Source of the DNA: SIG588 sp045597045
GTDB taxonomy: Bacteria; Bacillota; Clostridia; Oscillospirales; Acutalibacteraceae
Length of the DNA: 29,219 bases
Assembly: GCA_045597045.1 (NCBI GenBank)
Contig: JAZODN010000036.1
Coordinates: 1-29,219, forward strand
Reading direction: 5' to 3'
Below, one piece after another: positions 1 to 5,008 of this stretch (positions are counted from its first letter, which is position 1; the number at the start of each line of letters is the position of its first letter). The notes beneath the pieces were generated by a model that saw only the letters and a program-made list of their open reading frames with translations, searched no databases and was not told the origin of the DNA. Position numbers and translations under genes: made by a program.

Positions 1-976
1 GGGTGGGACCGCCGCCGTGGTCGCCCACACCGTAGAGGAACATGGAGGTCTTCAGCCCACCGCACGCCAGCGATTTGTCGATGGCAGCGGTGGCCAGCAC
101 CGGCAGGATAGCCGCGTTATACCATAACGGTTCGCGGTAGCACAGCATCTCACGCCCCGAAAGTGCCTTCCAGCGATACAGCATGACGTCGCTTTCACGC
201 AGTGCACGGCAATGGTAATAATATTTCACATCGCCTTGCGCGTCGAGCTCGGGCAGGTTGGCACTGTGGCCGAACGTGTCGGGCGAAAAGTCGATCTCCA
301 GCGAGGCAGGGTCGATTCCCCACACGTCGTGCAGATAGGCCTTGGTGCTGCGAATGTGACGCAGCAGCGATTCGGTGGTCGGCATATTTTTATCCGTTTC
401 CACCCATGCCGAAGCAGTGACCTCCCAGCGGCCTTCGGCAATGCGTTGCTTGATACGCGCCATCATGGCTGGGTCGTACTCTTCCACGATGCGGTATACC
501 GAGGCCTGCGACTGTGAAAAATGGAAATCGGGGAATTCATCCATGATATCCAGCATGGTGCGGAAGGTCGCAAGGGTGGTGGCTACCGTTTCGTTCCAGG
601 TCCACATCCAGTTCATGTCGATATGGGCGTGCCCCACCAAAATCACGGAGTATTCCTTGGCGGCAGCCGCCAAGGGGAGCAGTTCTTGCTCGGCTGCGAG
701 GCAGGCGGCGCGTGTCAGCACGCCTTGTTCCTGCATGGCCGTTTCCAGCACGGTCAGCGCACGGTCGATCGGTGGGTCAAAACGGTTTTCGTTCACGTTG
801 TTCAAGCGCAGGGCATACTCCATTTCCCCTGTGATGCGGAAAATGTGCTTTCCCATTGGTGTGATGTTTTGATTTTCCTCGGGTGAACGAAAATGCAGAT
901 CCTCATGTCGCGTTTGCTCGCGATATCCGCCGATTTTTTTGCGCAGTTCGGCATAGCGATGTGCCAGCGTTGCCAT
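1..976 (-). CDS. GH38 alpha-mannosidase, N-terminal part (runs off window start)
   Basis: This is the first 325 codons of a zinc-dependent retaining alpha-mannosidase; the C-terminus lies beyond position 1. GH38 enzymes release alpha-mannose from N-glycan-type or short manno-oligosaccharides. The metal and catalytic residues are visible: the GHAHID motif gives His118 and Asp120, SPDTFGH gives Asp233 (family nucleophile and zinc ligand), and GVGDHGGGPT gives His320. The block EGRWEVTASAWVETD is also typical. No signal peptide is seen, so the enzyme is probably cytoplasmic and acts on imported oligosaccharides. The start is the ATG at 976, preceded by GAGGGAG. It has its own promoter (1015-1043), so it need not be cotranscribed with the ATPase-like gene upstream. 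Full-length bacterial members are usually about 850-1050 residues. Linkage specificity cannot be told from this fragment. Confidence 0.95.
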   Translation of the reverse strand, partial: MATLAHRYAELRKKIGGYREQTRHEDLHFRSPEENQNITPMGKHIFRITGEMEYALRLNNVNENRFDPPIDRALTVLETAMQEQGVLTRAACLAAEQELLPLAAAAKEYSVILVGHAHIDMNWMWTWNETVATTLATFRTMLDIMDEFPDFHFSQSQASVYRIVEEYDPAMMARIKQRIAEGRWEVTASAWVETDKNMPTTESLLRHIRSTKAYLHDVWGIDPASLEIDFSPDTFGHSANLPELDAQGDVKYYYHCRALRESDVMLYRWKALSGREMLCYREPLWYNAAILPVLATAAIDKSLACGGLKTSMFLYGVGDHGGGPT

Positions 977-1014
977 AGTACTCCCTCTTTTCCGATTAGT
1001 ATTCCTTGGTTTTC

Positions 1015-1043
1015 AGTGTAACACCAAAGAGGGAAAATGACAA
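1015..1043 (-). promoter_or_regulatory. sigma-A promoter of the GH38 gene
   Basis: On the minus strand TTGTCA (1038-1043) is followed by a 17-base spacer and TACACT (1015-1020), with a TGT extended -10 directly before it. Transcription would start near 1008, leaving a leader of about 30 bases before the ATG at 976. Seen in sequence; activity is inferred. Confidence 0.7.
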
Positions 1044-1050
1044 CCTATTT

Positions 1051-2148
1051 TTAATGGAGTTTTTCTAAAATCTGTGCCACCACCTGTGCTCGCCGTTGGT
1101 CCACGGCGGCAAAATCGGTGGCGCCGATGCTGTATGTTTCCATTTCGTCGTGTATCGCCTTGGCTTCGGCGGCACATGCCACGGCTTCGGCAAGCAATTC
1201 CCGTGCCGCGCGACGGTTAAACGCCAATCGCTGTCGCTTCTGGTGAAGCGTGTCTTCGTCGGTAAAACGCGAGGCGTGAATGCGGCGATAGACGGGGAAA
1301 TCGGCGCAGTGCCACGGGTTGGAAAGGGTGAACCCAACCCCTTGCGCAGGGAACAGCAGGTGCTCGATCTTATCGGACGGTGCAAGAGGACAGGCGCAGG
1401 TGATCACGTGTTGGCCGCTTTCCAGTGCCAAGTGCCGCAACTCTTGCAGCAGGTGTGCGCCTGCGGCCCCATACTCGTCTTCAATCACGTACACGCGCGG
1501 ACACAGTGCTTGCAAGGTGCTGTAAAACACTGTGATCCCCTCGGGAGTGACGGCGCTCAAAAAGCGTCGGTCCTCCGTGCCTTTTCGGCCGGTGGGCAAG
1601 CACTCCCGTGCAGCCAAGCGTTTGGCCGTGCGCTGCACTTTTTCGTGGTCGGTGCAGCGGTCGGCCAGGCGACGGCTGCTTTCAAGCAGCGTATGAACGG
1701 CTTCTAAGTATTGGCGGCATCGCCGGTGTTGTTCGGCACAGGCGTCGGTGGCGGCGCGAATCGCATCGGCGTGTCGGAACAGCTGCTCGTTGTCGGCACA
1801 GTTGCACAGATCCACCACCACCTCACAGGCGCCCCAATAGCGCGGCTCCAACACGTGTGGGGCGGTGCCGTCATACAGCGCCACCTTCAGTTCGGGGAAC
1901 CGCACCCCGTCAAGCGAGCGAGGGTCGGAAGAACAAAAAAGGAATTCCGCTTGCGTTTCGGGGTGCAATTCGCAAACCTGTTCCCATACACGGCGCATAA
2001 ATGTGGATTTTCCGCAGCCGGCACCGCCTTTGATAATAAACACGCGCCATCCGTCTTCCGGTTGATAGCTTTCGGCCATATAGCCGGCAAATCCCGTTGG
2101 GGTATTTGCCCCTAAAAAGAAACATGCCTCCGGTTGTTGCATACACAT
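1051..2148 (-). CDS. PRK06851-type P-loop ATPase-like protein
   Basis: A 365-residue protein resembling the Firmicute family annotated as PRK06851 (function unknown). The family has two P-loop NTPase halves. The first is intact: Walker A GGAGCGKST at residues 41-49 after a short strand. The second half carries the family block FLSAVTPEGI, but where a second P-loop is expected (about residues 218-235) the sequence is VIEDEYGAAGAHLLQEL, without the GKS/T lysine, so that site is probably non-nucleotide-binding. The start is uncertain between ATG 2148 and ATG 2142: GGAGG is 7 bases from the inner ATG and a second purine run suits the outer one. The open frame extends further upstream, but that part has no family similarity and overlaps yabP. 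It is divergent from yabP. The role is unknown. Confidence 0.75.
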   Translation of the reverse strand: MCMQQPEACFFLGANTPTGFAGYMAESYQPEDGWRVFIIKGGAGCGKSTFMRRVWEQVCELHPETQAEFLFCSSDPRSLDGVRFPELKVALYDGTAPHVLEPRYWGACEVVVDLCNCADNEQLFRHADAIRAATDACAEQHRRCRQYLEAVHTLLESSRRLADRCTDHEKVQRTAKRLAARECLPTGRKGTEDRRFLSAVTPEGITVFYSTLQALCPRVYVIEDEYGAAGAHLLQELRHLALESGQHVITCACPLAPSDKIEHLLFPAQGVGFTLSNPWHCADFPVYRRIHASRFTDEDTLHQKRQRLAFNRRAARELLAEAVACAAEAKAIHDEMETYSIGATDFAAVDQRRAQVVAQILEKLH

Positions 2149-2203
2149 ACCTCCTCCCTCACAGTGTATGCCGTTGGCGGTAAGGCGTGCCCACGCACCG
2201 CAC

Positions 2204-2232
2204 GCATACGGTGGCGAGGTGCGGCATATATT
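2204..2232 (+). promoter_or_regulatory. possible sigma-E-like promoter of yabP
   Basis: GCATACG (2204-2210), a 14-base spacer and CATATATT (2225-2232) resemble the mother-cell sigma-E consensus (KMATATT, about 14 bases, CATACAMT) with a few mismatches. yabP is a sigma-E gene in Bacillus, which makes the match plausible. No good sigma-A promoter was found here. Confidence 0.4.
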
Positions 2233-2253
2233 GCTTTGAACGGAGGGATACAG

Positions 2254-2532
2254 ATGGCAGGAGAAACGGTGCGGCCGACGGTGCCGCATCAGGTAATCAT
2301 GGAAGATCGCCGCACGTTATCCGTAAGCGGCGTTTCGGATGTGGATAGCTTCGACGGGCTGACAGTGGTGGTATATACACCGCTTGGTGAACTGACGGTG
2401 CGCGGCAACGGGTTGCAGATACAACATTTGAACGTGGAGACGGGTGATCTGTCACTGGTGGGAGAAATCGACGGCTTGTCTTATGCGGAGCACACCGCCC
2501 GACGCAGTGGCTGGAAACGCCTGTTCCGCTGA
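2254..2532 (+). CDS. yabP: sporulation protein YabP
   Basis: A 92-residue YabP-family protein, known in Bacillus as a mother-cell sporulation protein needed for normal spore formation. Family features run the whole length: an HQVIMEDRRTLSVSGV start, DVDSFD, then a beta-rich stretch with TPLGELTVRGNGLQIQHLNVETGDLSLVGEIDGLSY. The start ATG 2254 follows GGAGGG at 2242-2247. It ends one base before yabQ, matching the conserved yabP-yabQ pair. The usual upstream yabO (rqcP) gene is absent; a divergent ATPase-like gene sits there instead. Its presence implies an organism with the endospore programme. Confidence 0.9.
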   Translation: MAGETVRPTVPHQVIMEDRRTLSVSGVSDVDSFDGLTVVVYTPLGELTVRGNGLQIQHLNVETGDLSLVGEIDGLSYAEHTARRSGWKRLFR

Positions 2533-2533
2533 T

Positions 2534-2962
2534 ATGGAACGTTTCAAAATAACCGTGACCGGACAACTGCGCGAATGCCTGCTGTTTGCGGCGGTGGGGG
2601 TGGCGCTGGGGGTGTGGTACGAGCTGTTTCGCACGCGGCGGCTGTTTGGCAGGGTGACGGCGTGGCAAGTGTTTTGGCAGGATATCGTGGCGGCGTGCGG
2701 CGCCGCGTGTATCACCCTGCTTGCTTCGCTGCCGATCAGCAGCGGCCGCGTGCGCGGCGTACATTTGGCGGTTGTCGCTCTGGGCGCGCTGGTTTATTAC
2801 GTGACGGTGGGGCGGTGGTTCCACGGTTTCTTGCGTCGGGTAGTGGGGTGGTGGCGATGCTTTTTTTGCGTGGCTTGCAAAAAACGGAAAAAAATAAAAG
2901 AAAATGCAAAAAACAGCAAAAAAAGTTTCAAAAACCCCTTGCAACCGAGTGGGGATATGTAG
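2534..2962 (+). CDS. yabQ: spore cortex protein YabQ
   Basis: A 142-residue polytopic membrane protein with about three or four hydrophobic segments (near residues 12-30, 42-66 and 74-95) and a strongly basic lysine-rich tail after about residue 115. In Bacillus YabQ localises to the forespore membrane and is required for cortex formation. Assignment rests on the membrane topology, size, family-like sequence (GVALGVWYELFR) and position between yabP and divIC. The ATG at 2534 lies one base after the yabP stop, so translation is probably coupled. The stop codon (2960-2962) abuts the -10 box of the divIC promoter. Confidence 0.85.
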   Translation: MERFKITVTGQLRECLLFAAVGVALGVWYELFRTRRLFGRVTAWQVFWQDIVAACGAACITLLASLPISSGRVRGVHLAVVALGALVYYVTVGRWFHGFLRRVVGWWRCFFCVACKKRKKIKENAKNSKKSFKNPLQPSGDM

Positions 2963-2968
2963 TATAAT
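2939..2968 (+). promoter_or_regulatory. sigma-A promoter of divIC
   Basis: TTGCAA (2939-2944), an 18-base spacer and TATAAT (2963-2968). It lies over the last codons and stop of yabQ and would let the vegetative genes divIC and yabR be expressed independently of the sporulation pair. Confidence 0.65.
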
Positions 2969-2995
2969 TACAGTAACTGATTGTTGGGAAGGGGA

Positions 2996-3292
2996 ATGTC
3001 CGTGCGTACAGCGAAAGTCAAGCGCCCACGGCGCAGCCGCATGATGGCGATCGCACTTACCGTGTTTGCCGTGTACGTGGTGGTCGTCCTCACCCAACTG
3101 CAGCTCGAGCTGAACGAACGGCGCGCCGCATTGCATGAGATCGATCGGCAGATTGCTGAGCAACAGCGCACGAACGAGGATCTTACCGACAAGCTCAACA
3201 ATTACGAAAAGTATTTGGAAGAGCAAGTGCGTCAGCGCGGATTGGCACGGCCGGGCGAAATTATTTTCCAAGAGATTCCCGGCATGGAGTGA
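2996..3292 (+). CDS. divIC: septum formation initiator DivIC/FtsB-like
   Basis: A 98-residue single-pass membrane protein: a basic cytoplasmic N-terminus (residues 1-15), one transmembrane helix (about 17-34) and an extracytoplasmic coiled coil (about 35-75), followed by a short conserved end with QRGLARPGEIIF. This is the DivIC/FtsB layout; such proteins join FtsL and DivIB/FtsQ in the divisome and help activate septal wall synthesis. The start is ATG 2996 after GGGAAGGGGA; a TTG five codons upstream is possible but less well placed. Its position between yabQ and yabR is the conserved Firmicute order. It is likely expressed from the promoter overlapping the yabQ stop. Confidence 0.9.
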   Translation: MSVRTAKVKRPRRSRMMAIALTVFAVYVVVVLTQLQLELNERRAALHEIDRQIAEQQRTNEDLTDKLNNYEKYLEEQVRQRGLARPGEIIFQEIPGME

Positions 3293-3338
3293 TTCCGGAT
3301 TGCAGGGGAACATAGCGACGGAGGGGTAAGCAGTAGTT

Positions 3339-3836
3339 ATGCAGGTGGAAGTTGGTTCTGTTTTGGAAGGCAAGGTCACCGGTATTACCAATTTCGGTGC
3401 GTTTGTGGAGTTGTCGAACGGCCAAACGGGTATGGTGCATATTTCGGAGGTTGCCAGCGCATTTGTGACGGATATTCGTCAGCATTTGACCGAAAACCAG
3501 GAGGTCAAGGTCAAGGTGCTGAACGTCGGTGAAGACGGCAAGATCAGCCTTTCGATTAAAAAGGCGGTTTCCGAAACGCAGGAGGCGAGGCCGCGCTCGG
3601 GTGGTTCCCGTCCGCCGCGTACGCCGCGCAAACCGGTTGTGTCTCCCGGGCGTCCCGGCTCGTTTGAATGGCAGCCGGCTGCTACCGGCTCGTCGTTTGA
3701 GGATATGATGTCGCATTTTAAGCAGACCAGCGACGAAAAGATCTCGGATCTGAAAAAGTCGTCGGAGGGGCGGCACGGTGGGTATTCCCGTCGCGGCGGC
3801 AACCGCGGCGGCGGTGGCAACAATTTTGATTTTTAA
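3339..3836 (+). CDS. yabR: S1-domain RNA-binding protein YabR
   Basis: A 165-residue protein with an N-terminal S1 OB-fold (residues 1-74; VGSVLEGKVTGITNFGAFVEL, TGMVHISEV, VKVKVLNV, ISLSIKKA) and a low-complexity C-terminal half. The tail is rich in Pro, Arg, Ser and Gly and ends in an RGG-like segment, GGYSRRGGNRGGGGNNFDF, which is common in RNA-binding proteins. YabR-type proteins are ribosome/RNA-associated and lie downstream of divIC in many Firmicutes. ATG 3339 is preceded by GGAGGGG. A strong terminator follows within ten bases, so it is the last gene of the unit. Confidence 0.85.
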   Translation: MQVEVGSVLEGKVTGITNFGAFVELSNGQTGMVHISEVASAFVTDIRQHLTENQEVKVKVLNVGEDGKISLSIKKAVSETQEARPRSGGSRPPRTPRKPVVSPGRPGSFEWQPAATGSSFEDMMSHFKQTSDEKISDLKKSSEGRHGGYSRRGGNRGGGGNNFDF

Positions 3837-3843
3837 ACACCGA

Positions 3844-3873
3844 CAGGCGCAGCATATGCTGCGCCTGTTTTTT
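3844..3873 (+). terminator. intrinsic terminator after yabR
   Basis: A perfect 24-base palindrome (3844-3867, CAGGCGCAGCAT and its complement) is followed by six T residues. It separates the yabR unit from hpf. The remaining stretch to 4046 shows no gene; it is AT-rich, with TTGAAA at 3972-3977 but no well-spaced -10, so the hpf promoter could not be assigned. Confidence 0.85.
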
Positions 3874-4046
3874 GCGCGGCGGTGCCCCTCCTGTGGCAAA
3901 AAAAGGGAAAGCGGCCGTTTACCGCAGGGGAAAGTTCTGAACAAAATTAACAGTTTGTTTTCATAATCCACTTGAAATTTATTCATATTTATAGTAGTCT
4001 ATAGATAAGAGGTGTATCCTCTTGATAATTGTAAGGAGTGGATGGT

Positions 4047-4568
4047 ATGAAGATGTCGATCGTTGCACGCAAGATGTTCATGGGTCCCGCTTTCGCGGAG
4101 CGCGCTGAGCAAAAGCTTGGTAAGCTGGATAAATTCTTCAAAGCCGATGCCGAATGTACCGTTACTCTCACAAAGGCTCCGCGCGATATGCTGCAGGTAG
4201 AAGCAACCGTGCGCAGTGGCGGCATGCTGTTTCGCGCCGAAACGACCGACGAGGATGCCAACTGTGCGATCGATACGCTGGTGGATCTGCTGATTCGTCA
4301 GATTCGCAAAAACAAAACGCGTTTGGAACGCCGTTTGCGCGAGGGCGCGTTTGCCGCCGATCTCGAGACGGAGGAGGAAGAGGAGTTCCGTGTGGTGCGT
4401 ACCAAACGCGTTCCCGTGCGCTCCATGGAGGTAGAAGAGGCTATCCTGCAAATGAATCTGCTTGGGCATCAGTTTTTTGCCTTCTTAAATGCACAGACCG
4501 GTCATATCAATGTGGTGTATCATCGCCGAAACGGTGATTACGGTTTGTTGGAACCGTACAGTGAATAA
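4047..4568 (+). CDS. hpf: long-form ribosome hibernation promoting factor
   Basis: A 173-residue HPF/RaiA protein. Residues 1 to about 98 form the S30AE domain that binds the decoding region of the 30S subunit; after an acidic linker (EEEEE around 110) the C-terminal domain (about 118-173) carries the block AILQMNLLGHQFFAFLNAQTGHINVVYHRRNGDYGLLEP, which mediates dimerisation of ribosomes into 100S particles in the long form. The ATG at 4047 is chosen because AAGGAG (4033-4038) is 8 bases away; a GTG at 4038 overlaps that site. It is monocistronic, with a strong terminator. Confidence 0.95.
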   Translation: MKMSIVARKMFMGPAFAERAEQKLGKLDKFFKADAECTVTLTKAPRDMLQVEATVRSGGMLFRAETTDEDANCAIDTLVDLLIRQIRKNKTRLERRLREGAFAADLETEEEEEFRVVRTKRVPVRSMEVEEAILQMNLLGHQFFAFLNAQTGHINVVYHRRNGDYGLLEPYSE

Positions 4569-4576
4569 CGCTTTGA

Positions 4577-4612
4577 TTGAGCGAGCGCTTTTGGGCGCTC
4601 GCTCAACTTTTT
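4577..4612 (+). terminator. intrinsic terminator after hpf
   Basis: A perfect 12-base stem (TTGAGCGAGCGC, 4577-4588, with 4595-4606), a six-base loop and a CTTTTT tail, immediately after the hpf stop. Confidence 0.88.
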
Positions 4613-4810
4613 AAAGAGGTTGAATATAGGGTGTTTTTGGCAGTATTTACAATTGTTTTTTCGTGTATTTGTGTGTGGTTAGGCCAAAAGTTGAGCATGT
4701 TGCACATATGGCGAAGACAAATTTCGTCTTTTTGACGATTTTCGATGTGCATATTTTATGAAAAAGCGAACATTTGTTGGGCAAAACTTATAAATTGCCG
4801 CAAAAATTAT

Positions 4811-4825
4811 GAACATTCTATGTTC
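4811..4825. promoter_or_regulatory. candidate operator, dyad GAACA-N5-TGTTC
   Basis: A perfect 5-base inverted repeat (4811-4815 and 4821-4825) ends 7 bases upstream of the -35 box of the transporter promoter. A related half-site (GAACAT) occurs at 4768-4773. Its placement suggests binding of an activator or repressor. The 7-base gap between GAAC and GTTC is too wide for the Firmicute LexA box. Confidence 0.35.
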
Positions 4826-4832
4826 AAAACAG

Positions 4833-4861
4833 TTGACATGCGGTGGTAATTGTGCTATATT
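4833..4861 (+). promoter_or_regulatory. sigma-A promoter of the transporter operon
   Basis: TTGACA (4833-4838), a 17-base spacer and TATATT (4856-4861). It is the only strong promoter seen for the seven genes that follow; transcription would start near 4868. Confidence 0.75.
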
Positions 4862-5008
4862 TATCATGTTAAATTTTAGTGTGGCTCACTATGTTGACGA
4901 AGAAACGGCGTTTTTCATGGCCGGAAATTGACTTTCTGCCCAAAAAATCCGTTTTGAGAGCGTGTGCCGCGCTTGCAAGTTTCACCAATTCATACGGAGG
5001 GACACATT

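Larger units (their letters stand above)
4613..5008 (+). other. AT-rich regulatory gap before the transporter operon
   Basis: About 400 bases without a convincing gene. It holds a dyad at 4811-4825, a sigma-A promoter at 4833-4861, and a leader of about 140 bases (roughly 4868-5008). A small hairpin with 5-base arms lies at 4724-4738. Short reading frames here lack ribosome binding sites. No known riboswitch was recognised. Confidence 0.6.

Noticed and set aside
2185..2205. Hairpin GCGTGC-N9-GCACGC between the ATPase-like gene and yabP
   Set aside because: A short GC-rich inverted repeat in a GC-rich stretch, no T tail, no clear link to either promoter.
2149..2289. A longer N-terminus for the ATPase-like protein (extra 47 residues)
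   Set aside because: It would overlap yabP, lacks a ribosome binding site and is not family-like; GGAGG directly precedes the chosen ATG.
4767..4780. LexA-like box CGAACATTTGTTGG
   Set aside because: The second half departs from the Firmicute GTTC consensus and the site is about 50 bases upstream of the -35; probably chance.
4679..4867. A 62-codon minus-strand frame in the gap before the transporter operon
   Set aside because: No ribosome binding site, AT-rich composition and no recognisable similarity; it overlaps the promoter region.
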